A program made the position numbers and the translations under genes. Below the pieces are notes generated by a model, which was not told where the DNA came from, ran no database searches, and saw only the letters and a program-made list of their open reading frames with translations. This document shows positions 19,741 to 28,604 of a DNA stretch of 64,000 bases, in pieces. This DNA comes from Cyanobium sp. Cruz-8D1 (lineage in GTDB: Bacteria; Cyanobacteriota; Cyanobacteriia; PCC-6307; Cyanobiaceae), in the NCBI RefSeq assembly GCF_024345975.1, contig NZ_JAGQCD010000007.1, positions 62,001 to 126,000 of the forward strand, in the 5' to 3' direction. Position 1 is the stretch's first letter; the number at the start of each line of letters is the position of its first letter.

Positions 19741-22137
19741 GTGAGCGCCACCCCCCTTGCCACCGCTTCCGAGCCCTTGCTCCTCGATGTGGAGGGCATG
19801 AAGTGCGGCGGCTGCGTGCGTGCCGTGGAGCAGCGCCTGCTGCAGACCAAGGGCGTGCGCCAGGCCAGCGTCAACCTGCTCACCCGCACGGCCTGGGTCG
19901 ATCTGGAGCCACGCACCGACGATCCCGATGGCGTCACCGTGGACCCCCTGCCCGCCCTGCTGGGCAGCCTTGAGGGCCTGGGCTTCCAGGCCCGGCTGCG
20001 TTCCCAGGCCCTGGAGCCGGCCAGCCAACGGCAGCGGCGTCAGGCCGACCAGTGGTGGCGCCACTGGCGCCAGCTGCTCGTGGCCCTGCTGCTGCTGCTG
20101 GTCTCTGGGCTGGGCCACCTGGCAGAGGCCGGCCAGCTGCCCTGGCGCGGTCCTTGGCAGCTGCTGGGCAGCCCCTGGTTCCATGCCCTGGTGGCCACGC
20201 TCGCCCTGGCCGTTCCGGGCCGGCCGATCCTGATCCGGGGGGTGCGTTCGGCGCTGGCCGGGGTGCCCGGCATGGACAGCCTGGTGGGGCTGGGCGTGGC
20301 CAGCGCCTACCTCTCCAGCCTGGTGGGCTGGCTATGGCCGGCCAGCGGTTGGCCCTGCTACTTCAACGAGCCGGTGATGCTGCTGGGCTTCGTCCTCACC
20401 GGTCGCTTCCTCGAGGAACGGGCCCGCTATCGCACCGGTCGGGCCATCGAGGAACTGAGTGCCCTCCAGCCCGACCATGCCCTGCTGCTGCTGGGCGACG
20501 GTCCCCCCCGCCAGGTCCGGGTTGGGGGGCTGCGTCCGGGCGACCGGCTGAGGCTGCTGCCTGGGGACCGGGTGCCGGTGGATGGGGTGGTGCTGGAAGG
20601 CCGCTCCAGCATGGATGCCTCCAGCCTCACCGGCGAACCCCTGCCGCGCTCCGTGGCTCCTGGCAGTGAGCTGGCCGCCGGCCTGCTCAATCTGGACGGG
20701 TCCCTGGTGCTGGAGGTGCAGCGCAGCGGTGCCGAGAGCGCCATTGCCCGCATCGTGCACCTGGTGGAGCGGGCCCAGGCCCGCAAGGCCCCGATCCAGG
20801 GGCTGGCCGACCGGATCGCCGGCCGCTTCACCCTGGTGGTGCTGGCCCTGGCGGTGGCCACCCTGCTGTTCTGGTGGTTGTGGGGCAGCCAGCACTGGCC
20901 CGAGGTGCTGCTCACGGTCGCTGCAGCCGGCCATGGCGCCCATGGCCATGGGGATGTCGCCAGCCCCGCCACCCCCTTCAGCCTCGGGTTGCAGCTGGCC
21001 ATCGCCGTGCTGGTGGTGGCCTGTCCCTGCGCCCTGGGTCTGGCCACACCGACGGCCATCACCGTGGGCTCCGGCCTGGCGGCCCGCTCGGGCCTGTTGT
21101 TCCGCGGCGGTGACGCCATCGAAACCGCCTCCCGGCTGGAGGCGGTGCTGTTCGACAAAACCGGCACCCTCACCGTCGGTCGCCCCCTGGTGACGGCCGT
21201 CCGGGTGATCGGGGCCGCGGCTGGAAGCCCGGCGGAGGCGGCCGAGGCCGAGCGACTGGTGCAGCTGGCGGCCAGCCTTGAGCAGCACAGCCGCCATCCC
21301 CTGGCCCACGCCGTCCTTCAGCAGGCCCAGTGCCAGGGGCTGCCCCTGCTGTCCGTCGCCGAGGCCCTGACGCACCCCGGGGAAGGGGTGCAGGGCCAGG
21401 TGCAAGGCTCCGGGCAGGTGCAGGTGGGCCGGCTGGCCTGGCTGGCCCGCACCGGTGTGGCGATGAACCCCGGCCTTGAGGCCCTCCAGCAGGACCTGGA
21501 GGCCGATGGCGCCAGCCTGCTGGCGGTGGCCAGCGACGGACGGCTGCTGGGACTCCTGGCCGTGGAAGACCAGCCCCGCGCCGATGCCGCCGCCACCCTG
21601 GCCAGCCTGCGGCAGCAGGGGCTGCGGCTCGGGCTGCTCAGCGGCGACCGGCGGGCGAGCGTCGAGGGCCTGGGCCGCCGCCTCGGCTTGCGCCCCGAAG
21701 AGCTGGCCTGGGACCTGCGGCCCGAGCAGAAGCTGGAACGGCTCCTGCTGGCCCACCGCCAGGGGGCCGTGGCGATGGTGGGGGACGGGGTGAACGATGC
21801 GCCCGCCCTGGCCGCCGCCGATCTCGGCATCGCCGTCGGAACGGGCACCCAGATCGCCCAGGAGAGTGCGGCGCTGGTGGTGATGGGCGAGGGCCTCGAC
21901 GGCATCGTCCGGGCCCTGGAGATCGCCCGGCGCACCATGGCCAAGGTGCGCCAGAACCTGGCCTGGGCCTTCGGCTACAACCTGATCGTGCTGCCGATCG
22001 CCGCCGGGGTGCTGCTGCCGGGCTTCGGCCTGCGCCTCTCACCCGAGCTGGCGGCCCTGCTGATGGCCTTCAGTTCCATCACCGTGGTCGGTAATGCCCT
22101 GCTGCTGCAGACCAGCCTGAAGGATCGGTCGTCATGA
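19741..22137 (+). CDS. Copper-transporting P1B-type ATPase (CtaA/PacS/CopA family)
   Basis: Membrane pump moving copper, in cyanobacteria either across the cell membrane or into thylakoids for plastocyanin. The N-terminal metal-binding domain has GMKCGGC (Cys22, Cys25). The transport site is VVACPCALGLATPTAI, the phosphorylation site FDKTGTLTVG, the hinge MVGDGVNDAPALAAADLG, and the actuator motif SLTGEPLP. A His-rich loop (GHGAHGHGD) precedes the CPC helix. 798 residues from a GTG start. The CtaA versus PacS assignment is not resolved. The tmk gene overlaps its stop by 4 nt. Confidence 0.93.
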   Translation: MSATPLATASEPLLLDVEGMKCGGCVRAVEQRLLQTKGVRQASVNLLTRTAWVDLEPRTDDPDGVTVDPLPALLGSLEGLGFQARLRSQALEPASQRQRRQADQWWRHWRQLLVALLLLLVSGLGHLAEAGQLPWRGPWQLLGSPWFHALVATLALAVPGRPILIRGVRSALAGVPGMDSLVGLGVASAYLSSLVGWLWPASGWPCYFNEPVMLLGFVLTGRFLEERARYRTGRAIEELSALQPDHALLLLGDGPPRQVRVGGLRPGDRLRLLPGDRVPVDGVVLEGRSSMDASSLTGEPLPRSVAPGSELAAGLLNLDGSLVLEVQRSGAESAIARIVHLVERAQARKAPIQGLADRIAGRFTLVVLALAVATLLFWWLWGSQHWPEVLLTVAAAGHGAHGHGDVASPATPFSLGLQLAIAVLVVACPCALGLATPTAITVGSGLAARSGLLFRGGDAIETASRLEAVLFDKTGTLTVGRPLVTAVRVIGAAAGSPAEAAEAERLVQLAASLEQHSRHPLAHAVLQQAQCQGLPLLSVAEALTHPGEGVQGQVQGSGQVQVGRLAWLARTGVAMNPGLEALQQDLEADGASLLAVASDGRLLGLLAVEDQPRADAAATLASLRQQGLRLGLLSGDRRASVEGLGRRLGLRPEELAWDLRPEQKLERLLLAHRQGAVAMVGDGVNDAPALAAADLGIAVGTGTQIAQESAALVVMGEGLDGIVRALEIARRTMAKVRQNLAWAFGYNLIVLPIAAGVLLPGFGLRLSPELAALLMAFSSITVVGNALLLQTSLKDRSS

Positions 22138-22787
22138 GCGGACGCTTCCTGGTGCTGGAAGGCATCGACGGCTGCGGCAAGTCCACCCAGATCGAGGCCC
22201 TGCACGCCTGGCTGCCGGCCAGTGGCCTGATGGCGCCCGGCGCCCGCCTGGTGGTGACGCGGGAACCCGGCGGCACGGCCCTGGGCCAGGCCCTGCGTTC
22301 CCTGCTGTTGCGGCCGCCCGAGGCTGCCGCCCCCTGCAGCCTCAGCGAGCTGATGCTCTACGCCGCCGACCGGGCCCAGCATGTGGAGAAGTGCCTGCGT
22401 CCGGCCCTGGCCGCCGGCGACTGGGTGCTTTGCGATCGCTTCAGCGGCTCCACCGCCGCCTACCAGGGCTACGGCCGCGGCCTCCCCCTGCCAACGATCC
22501 TCCAGCTCGAGGCCCTGGCCACCGGTGGTCTGGCGCCCGATCTCACCCTCTGGCTCGACCTGCCCCTGGCCGGCTCCCTGCGGCGCCGCGGCGATCGGCC
22601 CGCCGACCGGATCGAGGCCGCCGGCGAGGCCTTCCTGCAGCGGGTCAGCGATGGCTTCGCCACCCTGGCCGGCCAGAGGGGCTGGCAGCGGGTCGCGGCC
22701 GGCGGGCCCATCGAGGAGGTCACGGAGCTCTGCCGCGCCCTGATCAGGGAACACCTGGGCGCCCCCGGGGGGCATGGCCATGGCTGA
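22134..22787 (+). CDS. tmk: Thymidylate kinase
   Basis: Phosphorylates dTMP to dTDP. The 217-residue protein has the P-loop LEGIDGCGKSTQ (7-18), the DR motif CDRFSGSTAAYQGYGRG, and the LID region RRRGDRPADRIEA. ATG 22134 overlaps the ATPase stop (ATGA). holB begins inside its last codons, forming a replication pair tmk-holB as in many bacteria. Confidence 0.96.
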   Translation: MSGRFLVLEGIDGCGKSTQIEALHAWLPASGLMAPGARLVVTREPGGTALGQALRSLLLRPPEAAAPCSLSELMLYAADRAQHVEKCLRPALAAGDWVLCDRFSGSTAAYQGYGRGLPLPTILQLEALATGGLAPDLTLWLDLPLAGSLRRRGDRPADRIEAAGEAFLQRVSDGFATLAGQRGWQRVAAGGPIEEVTELCRALIREHLGAPGGHGHG

Positions 22788-23739
22788 GCTGTTCGCCGAT
22801 CTGGTCGGCCAGCCGCAGGCGGTGGGGCTGCTGACGGCCGCCCTCGATCGCCAGAGGCTGGCGCCGGCCTACCTGTTCGTGGGGGCCGATGGGGTGGGCC
22901 GCCGATTGGCGGCCCTGCGTCTGCTGGAGGGGGTGCTGGCCGGTGGCACCGCCGGATCGGTGCCGTTGCGGCGGCGCCTGGCGGAGGGCAACCATCCCGA
23001 CCTGCTCTGGGTCGAGCCCACCTACCTGCACCAGGGCCGGCTGGTGAAGGCCTCCGAGGCCGAGGTCCAGGGGATCAGTCGCCGCAGCCCCCCCCAGCTG
23101 CGCCTGGAGCAGGTACGGGAGGTGACCCGTTTCCTGGCCCGCCGCCCGGTGGAGGGGGGCCGCTCCCTGGTGGTGCTGGAGACGGCCGAAGCGATGGCCG
23201 AAGCGGCCGCCAATGCCCTGCTCAAGACCCTCGAGGAACCCGGCCACGGCCTGCTGATCCTGCTCACGGCGACCCCGGACCGGCTGCTGAGCACCATCCG
23301 CTCCCGCTGCCAGACCATTCCCTTCGCCCGTCTGCCCCCCGCCTTAGTGCGCGAGGTGCTGGAGCGCCTGCCGCTGGCGGATGGGGAACCGCAGGCGCCC
23401 ATGGCGGATCCCCCTGAATTGCTCGAACTGGCCGCCGGCTCCCCAGGAGCCCTGCTGCGCCACCGACGGGTCTGGCAGGGCCTGCCGGAGGGGCTGGCGG
23501 AACGGCTTCTGGCCCTGGGCCGGGAGCCGATGGAGGCCCTGGGCCTCGCCCGGGACCTCAGCGAAGCCCTCGACGGGGAACAGCAGCTCTGGTTGCTCGA
23601 CTGGTGGCAGCTGCACCTCTGGAGGCAGCGCCTGGAGCCGGCGCCGCTGCGGCGCCTCGAACAGTTGCGCAGCCACCTGCTGGCCTACGTGCAACCCCGG
23701 CTGGCCTGGGAGGTGGCCCTGCTCGACCTGGGCCGCTGA
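22774..23739 (+). CDS. holB: DNA polymerase III subunit delta'
   Basis: Clamp-loader stator subunit. The 321-residue protein has the AAA+ fold, with LAPAYLFVGADGVGRRLAALRLLEG where Walker A should be. The invariant Lys is replaced by Arg, as expected for a delta' that does not hydrolyse ATP. It also has the sensor region NALLKTLEEPGHGLLILLTATPDRLLSTIRSRCQ. It overlaps tmk by 14 nt; ATG 22780 is an alternative start. Confidence 0.92.
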   Translation: MAMAELFADLVGQPQAVGLLTAALDRQRLAPAYLFVGADGVGRRLAALRLLEGVLAGGTAGSVPLRRRLAEGNHPDLLWVEPTYLHQGRLVKASEAEVQGISRRSPPQLRLEQVREVTRFLARRPVEGGRSLVVLETAEAMAEAAANALLKTLEEPGHGLLILLTATPDRLLSTIRSRCQTIPFARLPPALVREVLERLPLADGEPQAPMADPPELLELAAGSPGALLRHRRVWQGLPEGLAERLLALGREPMEALGLARDLSEALDGEQQLWLLDWWQLHLWRQRLEPAPLRRLEQLRSHLLAYVQPRLAWEVALLDLGR

Positions 23740-23795
23740 GGCGGTAGTGAGCGTCACGGCATGAACCCGCTCCCACATCGCGATGGGCCGAGGAA

Positions 23796-24587
23796 TCAGC
23801 CCGCTTCGTTGCTCTTGATCGAGGCCTCCAGCCGAGCCTGCCTGGCGTCGTGGACGATGGTGGCGAGGGGTTCCATCTGATCGTTGGAGGGCAGCTCCAG
23901 GCAGTAGCCGGCGCCGTAGACGGTCTTGATGAAGCGGGGCTTGCGGGGGTCGGGTTCAAGCTTGGTGCGCAGGTGCCGAACGTGGACCCGGATCGTTTCG
24001 ATGTCGTCGTCGGGCTCGTAACCCCAGACCTCCTTCAGGATCAGGGAGGGGGCGACGGTCTGGCCGTGGCGCTGCAGCAGGCAGTGGAGGAGTTCGAACT
24101 CCGTATGGGTGAGGCGCACGGGGGCATCGAACCAGATGGCCTCAAAGCGCTCGGGCACGAGGGTGAGGGAGCTGAAGCTGAGGATCTCGTTGTGCTTGGT
24201 GGAGAGGGGAGCCCGCTCGCTGCGGCGCAGCAGGGCCTTGACCCTGACCATGAGCTCCTCGAGATCGAAGGGCTTGGTGAGGTAGTCATCGGCGCCCGAA
24301 TTGAACCCGCTGACCTTGTCCTTGGTGCTGCCGAGGGCGGTGAGCATCAGGATGGGGATCTTGGCCGTGCGCTCGTCGCGCCGCAGACGCTGACAGAGGG
24401 TGAGACCGTCGACTTTTGGGAGCATCAGGTCGAGCAGGATGACATCGGGGCTGTACTGAACGGCGAGGGCCTGGCCCTTGATGCCGTCCTCAGCGCGCTG
24501 CACGTCGAAGCCCCCGTGCTCGAGATGGCCGGCGACCAGATCGCGCATGTCGCCGTCATCTTCGATGAGCAGGATGGAGGGCTTCAT
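23796..24587 (-). CDS. rpaA: OmpR-family response regulator RpaA (circadian output)
   Basis: Master output regulator of the cyanobacterial clock, phosphorylated by SasA; also named for phycobilisome association. The receiver (3-120) has [10 protein letters not shown], acceptor Asp in [16 protein letters not shown], and [16 protein letters not shown]. The winged helix includes [20 protein letters not shown] and [19 protein letters not shown]. The C-terminal tail [16 protein letters not shown] is typical of RpaA rather than other OmpR regulators. 263 residues. Convergent with holB. Confidence 0.94.
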   Translation of the reverse strand: MKPSILLIEDDGDMRDLVAGHLEHGGFDVQRAEDGIKGQALAVQYSPDVILLDLMLPKVDGLTLCQRLRRDERTAKIPILMLTALGSTKDKVSGFNSGADDYLTKPFDLEELMVRVKALLRRSERAPLSTKHNEILSFSSLTLVPERFEAIWFDAPVRLTHTEFELLHCLLQRHGQTVAPSLILKEVWGYEPDDDIETIRVHVRHLRTKLEPDPRKPRFIKTVYGAGYCLELPSNDQMEPLATIVHDARQARLEASIKSNEAG

Positions 24588-24759
24588 GGGTGGGGTCGTG
24601 GCGTCGGTGGTGCTTCTGGAGGGAGCACAAGTGACGGGAGACTACATTTTCGCCGTTTTCGCTGACCCGTGCGGAGATCCCGACGGACCCCGCTCATCAG
24701 GCTGCTCCTGCCGCTGTTGTCACAGGGCAGGACGCCCGCAATCGGGTGGATGAAAAAAA

Positions 24760-24831
24760 CTCCCCGGGCGGGATTCGAACCTGCGACCAATCGGTTAACA
24801 GCCGACCGCTCTACCACTGAGCTACCGAGGA
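24760..24831 (-). tRNA. tRNA-Asn (GTT)
   Basis: 72-nt cloverleaf on the minus strand beginning TCCTCGGTAGCTCAGTGG. The acceptor stem TCCTCGG pairs with CCGGGGA, with one T-G pair. The anticodon loop CTGTTAA reads GTT, and the T-loop GGTTCGAATC is standard. No 3' CCA is encoded; the next bases form a T-run (the A-run at 24753-24759 on the plus strand), consistent with a terminator-like end. Confidence 0.97.
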
Positions 24832-24859
24832 AAACACCGGAAACCCGGCTCAGATGACC

Positions 24860-25561
24860 TTACCTTTCGGCCCCGCCGACGGGCAAGGGGGCCAGGGAGC
24901 GGCGCAGGCTTGCGCCGCTCTGCCAGGGGCCGATCGCCCCGGCTTCCATGCGGGCGGCCCCGTCGCAGCGCTCAAGTTCCTCAAGGCGGTGGGTGATCCA
25001 CAGCGCGGTGAGGGGTGCGGCTCCCCGGTGACACAGCCGATGGATCAGCTCCAGCACCTCATTCTGGCTTTCTGGATCCAGCAGGGCCGTGGGTTCATCG
25101 AGCAGCAACAGCGACGCGTCGCTGGCCAAGGCGCCGGCAATCGCCAGGCGTTGCTTCTGGCCGCCACTCAGGGTGTGGATGGGACGTTGCTGCAGGCCGC
25201 TCAGGCCCACCTGGGCCAGGGCCGAGGCCACCCGGGCGGCACGCTCGCCGGCGTCGAGACCCTCGGGGAGGGCCAGCTGCAGGTCACTGCCGCAACTGGG
25301 CAGCAGCAGCTGATGGTCGGGGTTCTGGAACACAAGGGCGGGCCTGCCCTGGCAGGTGATGGTCCCCTCGCTGGGCGTGAGCAGGCCGGTGATCAGACGC
25401 AGCAGGGTGCTCTTGCCGCTGCCGTTGCTGCCGACGAGCATCCACAGGCCCGGCCCCGGAATCCGAAGCCGGCACTGGTGAAGGGCCTGACGGCCCTGAC
25501 CCCAGCCGAAGCTGAGCCCTTCGATGCGTAGGGGCGGCTCGGCCGGCGCAGGCCTTGTCAA
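24860..25561 (-). CDS. ABC transporter ATP-binding protein (CbiO/EcfA-like, orphan)
   Basis: Single ATPase domain of 233 residues with Walker [16 protein letters not shown]-loop [13 protein letters not shown], signature [15 protein letters not shown], Walker [14 protein letters not shown] and H-loop WITHRLEEL. The Q-loop text resembles energy-coupling factor and cobalt/nickel ATPases. No permease is nearby, so the substrate is unknown. The start is TTG 25561, overlapping the UPF0367 stop by 4 nt, which suggests translational coupling. Confidence 0.87.
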   Translation of the reverse strand: MTRPAPAEPPLRIEGLSFGWGQGRQALHQCRLRIPGPGLWMLVGSNGSGKSTLLRLITGLLTPSEGTITCQGRPALVFQNPDHQLLLPSCGSDLQLALPEGLDAGERAARVASALAQVGLSGLQQRPIHTLSGGQKQRLAIAGALASDASLLLLDEPTALLDPESQNEVLELIHRLCHRGAAPLTALWITHRLEELERCDGAARMEAGAIGPWQSGASLRRSLAPLPVGGAER

Positions 25562-25821
25562 GGCTCGAAGCTGAAGCCAGGCCGCTTGCCGCCGCCGGCG
25601 ACCGCCGACTTCTCATACATCTGGACGGCCACGATCTCACCGCTCAGAAGGCTGACCCGCTTCTGCTCGTCCTTCTCGCAGGTCAGCTCAAGCACCTTGG
25701 GGTGGCCGTTCTCGAGGGCCTGACGCACTTCGCCGTAAAGGGCCTGGGCGGCGTCCAGCTCCTTGCGCTGAACGGCAACGGGCATGGGGCTGAGCCGGAG
25801 GGAGATCTCGACGACGTACAT
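25558..25821 (-). CDS. UPF0367 family protein
   Basis: Cyanobacterial protein of 87 residues with no known function. It begins [20 protein letters not shown] and ends KRPGFSFEP, both hallmarks of the family. ATG 25821 was preferred over an upstream ATG at 25869 because it gives the family's usual N-terminus. The sequence is soluble. It is coupled to the orphan ABC ATPase and divergent from psbD. Confidence 0.9.
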   Translation of the reverse strand: MYVVEISLRLSPMPVAVQRKELDAAQALYGEVRQALENGHPKVLELTCEKDEQKRVSLLSGEIVAVQMYEKSAVAGGGKRPGFSFEP

Positions 25822-25982
25822 GTAAGACGGGGAGGGCTGGCCCAGCCACTCTGGCGAATCGTGGGCCACCGAGGAGCCGATGAGTAGTTGTGCTCATTCC
25901 TGCGGGGCTGGGCCGCGGTCGGCCGCACAAAAAGGCGGTTGTCTTTTACGATCCTCGTGTAACGCTTCGTGAAGCTCCTCCC

Positions 25983-27041
25983 ATGACGATCGCCTTAGGG
26001 CGTGCACCGGCCACCCGTGGATGGTTCGACGTCCTCGACGACTGGCTCAAGCGCGACCGCTTCGTTTTCGTGGGCTGGTCCGGTCTGCTGCTGTTCCCCA
26101 CGGCCTATCTGGCCCTGGGCGGCTGGCTCACCGGCACCACCTTCGCCACCTCCTGGTACACCCACGGCATTGCCAGCAGCTACCTGGAGGGATGCAACTT
26201 CCTCACCGCTGCCGTCAGCACCCCCGCGGATGCCATGGGGCATAGCCTGCTGCTGCTCTGGGGCCCGGAAGCCCAGGGTGACTTCGTGCGCTGGATCCAG
26301 CTCGGCGGCCTCTGGCCCTTCGTGGCCCTGCACGGTGCCTTCGCCCTGATCGGCTTCATGCTGCGCCAGTTCGAGATCGCCCGTCTGGTCGGCATCCGCC
26401 CTTACAACGCCATCGCCTTCTCCGGCCCGATCGCGGTTTTCGTCAGCGTCTTTCTGATGTACCCGCTGGGTCAGAGCAGCTGGTTCTTCGCTCCCTCCTT
26501 CGGGGTGGCGGCGATCTTCCGCTTCCTGCTGTTCCTGCAGGGTTTCCACAACTGGACCCTGAACCCCTTCCACATGATGGGCGTGGCCGGCATCCTCGGC
26601 GGTGCCCTCCTCTGTGCCATCCATGGCGCGACGGTGGAGAACACCCTGTTTGAGGACAGCGACCAGGCCAACACTTTCAAGGCGTTCGAGCCCACCCAGG
26701 AAGAGGAGACCTACTCGATGGTCACCGCCAACCGCTTCTGGAGCCAGATCTTCGGGATCGCCTTCTCCAACAAGCGCTGGCTGCACTTCTTCATGCTGTT
26801 CGTGCCAGTGATGGGTCTGTGGACCAGCAGCATCGGCATCATCGGCCTGGCCCTCAACCTGCGGGCCTACGACTTCGTCAGCCAGGAGATCCGCGCCGCG
26901 GAGGATCCTGAATTCGAAACGTTCTACACCAAGAACATCCTGCTCAACGAAGGTCTGCGCGCCTGGATGGCTCCCGCCGACCAGCCGCACGAAAACTTCA
27001 TCTTCCCTGAAGAGGTTCTGCCCCGCGGCAACGCGCTCTGA
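25983..27041 (+). CDS. psbD: Photosystem II D2 protein
   Basis: Reaction-centre subunit of photosystem II that binds P680 chlorophyll, pheophytin and the QA plastoquinone. The 352-residue product begins [24 protein letters not shown] and ends PRGNAL, essentially canonical, with five helices. ATG 25983 gives exact family length. There is no overlapping psbC; the gene is followed by an intrinsic terminator 20 nt later. It is therefore a monocistronic copy like psbD2, and a psbDC operon is expected elsewhere. Confidence 0.98.
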   Translation: MTIALGRAPATRGWFDVLDDWLKRDRFVFVGWSGLLLFPTAYLALGGWLTGTTFATSWYTHGIASSYLEGCNFLTAAVSTPADAMGHSLLLLWGPEAQGDFVRWIQLGGLWPFVALHGAFALIGFMLRQFEIARLVGIRPYNAIAFSGPIAVFVSVFLMYPLGQSSWFFAPSFGVAAIFRFLLFLQGFHNWTLNPFHMMGVAGILGGALLCAIHGATVENTLFEDSDQANTFKAFEPTQEEETYSMVTANRFWSQIFGIAFSNKRWLHFFMLFVPVMGLWTSSIGIIGLALNLRAYDFVSQEIRAAEDPEFETFYTKNILLNEGLRAWMAPADQPHENFIFPEEVLPRGNAL

Positions 27042-27060
27042 TCTTTTCCCTTTCATCCAC

Positions 27061-27086
27061 AGGCCCCCTCCCAGGGGCCTTTTTTA
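27061..27086 (+). terminator. Intrinsic terminator of psbD
   Basis: Stem AGGCCCC / GGGGCCT with a 6-nt loop followed by a run of six Ts, 20 nt after the psbD stop codon. Confidence 0.9.
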
Positions 27087-27362
27087 TTGGCCCCCCTCAC
27101 CCCCGCTGCTGCGACGATCCGCTCGGCGCTGGCCCAAAAAGCTGGTTACGATGGGCGAGTTCCGTCAGCAGTGACGTGGTGATCGACGGAAACGCCTGAT
27201 TGGAGTCCATCGCGACTTCCGGCCCTGTGGTGCTCATTCCGTGCAAGCGGATGCAGTGGGTACCACGTCCGGTGTGTTTTGGTGATTCTTCTTTTTCCTG
27301 TCGTTTTTCGTTCTCGCCGCAGGCGTCGCCGGCTGGCATCCAACCCACAGGAGGAGGTGTCC

Positions 27363-27416
27363 ATGACCCCAAGTTGTCCCATCAAGGGTCTGCTGATCGC
27401 GGAGAATGCCGGCTGA
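27363..27416 (+). CDS. Possible 17-residue micropeptide
   Basis: ATG at 27363 is preceded by AGGAGGAGGTG (27349-27359) at ideal spacing, one of the best ribosome-binding sites in the window. The encoded peptide is MTPSCPIKGLLIAENAG, followed by TGA. No plus-strand gene follows for kilobases, so it is not an obvious leader peptide. It has no known homologue that I recognise; expression is unproven. Confidence 0.35.
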   Translation: MTPSCPIKGLLIAENAG

Positions 27417-27471
27417 TCACGGCTGCTAACTCCTGATCCATCGGTTTCGCGCCAGAGCGGACCCGGCGAGA

Positions 27472-27522
27472 GCCCCCGACATCGTGTTCCCCAGGTTCCC
27501 TGGAGATCACGATGTCGGGGGC
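27472..27522. repeat. Perfect 15-bp inverted repeat (long hairpin)
   Basis: GCCCCCGACATCGTG at 27472-27486 is exactly complementary to CACGATGTCGGGGGC at 27508-27522. The 21-nt centre can extend the stem imperfectly (CCCCAGG/CCTGGAG). No T-run follows on either side, so it is not a standard terminator. It could be an RNA structure, a protein-binding site or a remnant of a small mobile element. Confidence 0.75.
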
Positions 27523-27607
27523 ATCGTTCATGGAGCGCGCGGTTTCGGGGGCACTCTGTCGGGTCTGATCGCTCTGTCCTGTCAGGCCAGACAGAGAGCG
27601 GTTTCAA

Positions 27608-28552
27608 TCAAGCGCCCACCCCTTCACCGTCATTTCCCTGGCGAGCCAGCACCAGCACTCCCACCGCGGTGGGCAGCAGCACGGTGCACACCCGCAGCAC
27701 CAGGGTGACCGCCAGAGCGGCCGCTCGATCGACGCCGAAGGCCACCGCCAGGCCGATGGCCGTGGCCTCCGCCGTGCCGACCCCTGCCGGCAGGAAGGAA
27801 AGGACGCCGCCGAGGGCCATCGCCGTGCGGATCACGGCGGCCTGGGTCAGGGCCAGGGGATCCCCCAGCATCTGGAGGAGGCCCATCAGCGCCGCCGCCT
27901 CAATCAGCCACACCAGTGCCGCCAGGGCGGTGCCCACCAGCAGGGGCCAGGGTCGCAGCAGCCGGCGCAGACGGCCCACCGCTCCAAGGGCTTCCCGCAG
28001 CAGCCGGGTCAGTCCCCTCCAGCGCCGATGGGCCGGCAGCCGGTCGAGGAACGCTTCCAGGCGTCGCAGGGCGGCGGGGTGGGTCAGCAGCCAGGCGCCG
28101 ATGGCCAGGGTTCCACCGCCGGCCACAAGGGCAGGCAGGACGCGGCCCCCTAGCCCCCAGGCCAGCACCAGCAGGGCTCCGGCCAGGTCCGTCACCCGCT
28201 CCGCCAGGGTCACCCCCACGCCCACCTGCATCGGGATGCCGTGGCGACGCTGCAGCCATAGCCCGCGCAGGGCCTCGCCGCTGCGGCCTGGAGCGGCCAC
28301 CAGGGCGAGGCCGGCCGCGTAGATCCGGCAGCTGGGACGCCAGGGCAGGGGGTGTCCCAGCTGCCTGAGATAAAACTGCCAGCGCTGAAACAGCAGCAGG
28401 TAGCCCAGGGCCACCAGCGCCGCCACCAGTCCCCAGCACCACCAGGGCAGCGCCGCCAGGGAGCGCATCACGTCGGCGAAGCCGAACCAGAAGCTGAGCC
28501 CCAGGTAGAGGACCAGGGTGGCCACCAGCCCCAGGAACCAGCGCTTCTGCAT
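27608..28552 (-). CDS. Lysylphosphatidylglycerol synthase-type transmembrane (flippase-like) protein
   Basis: Polytopic membrane protein, about 314 residues from ATG 28552, with seven or eight hydrophobic segments. It shows the UPF0104/LPG synthetase TM-domain pattern (AAPGRSGEALRGLWLQRRHG, VTLAERVTDLAGALLVL, LSFLPAGVGTAEATAIGL). No LPG synthase catalytic domain is attached, so a lipid or glycan-carrier transport role is more likely. A GTG at 28594 or an ATG at 28636 would lengthen it and, for the latter, overlap the upstream gene. It ends a run of envelope glycosylation genes. Confidence 0.82.
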   Translation of the reverse strand: MQKRWFLGLVATLVLYLGLSFWFGFADVMRSLAALPWWCWGLVAALVALGYLLLFQRWQFYLRQLGHPLPWRPSCRIYAAGLALVAAPGRSGEALRGLWLQRRHGIPMQVGVGVTLAERVTDLAGALLVLAWGLGGRVLPALVAGGGTLAIGAWLLTHPAALRRLEAFLDRLPAHRRWRGLTRLLREALGAVGRLRRLLRPWPLLVGTALAALVWLIEAAALMGLLQMLGDPLALTQAAVIRTAMALGGVLSFLPAGVGTAEATAIGLAVAFGVDRAAALAVTLVLRVCTVLLPTAVGVLVLARQGNDGEGVGA

Positions 28553-28604
28553 CAGCGGCAGGGGCGACGCCGGGGGCACAGACGTGGGGTGCACTCCGGC
28601 GCGC

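Larger units (their letters stand above)
27087..27607. other. Gene-poor spacer between psbD terminator and the LPG-synthase-like gene
   Basis: No recognisable protein family is present here. Open frames on both strands look like chance GC-rich frames. It holds a short ORF with the strongest Shine-Dalgarno seen in the window (27349-27416) and a perfect inverted repeat (27472-27522). It also holds a weaker 7-bp inverted repeat CTCTGTC/GACAGAG (around 27574-27598). The region is less GC-rich than its surroundings between 27230 and 27320. It may encode a small RNA or micropeptide. Confidence 0.5.

Noticed and set aside
24588-24759. Additional tRNA or small gene between rpaA and tRNA-Asn
   Set aside because: No cloverleaf or coding frame seen; it is probably the rpaA promoter and leader.
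25936-25982. HLR1 (RpaB-binding) site upstream of psbD
   Set aside because: One GTTACA hexamer exists on the minus strand (25959-25964), but the second repeat at the required spacing is not convincing.
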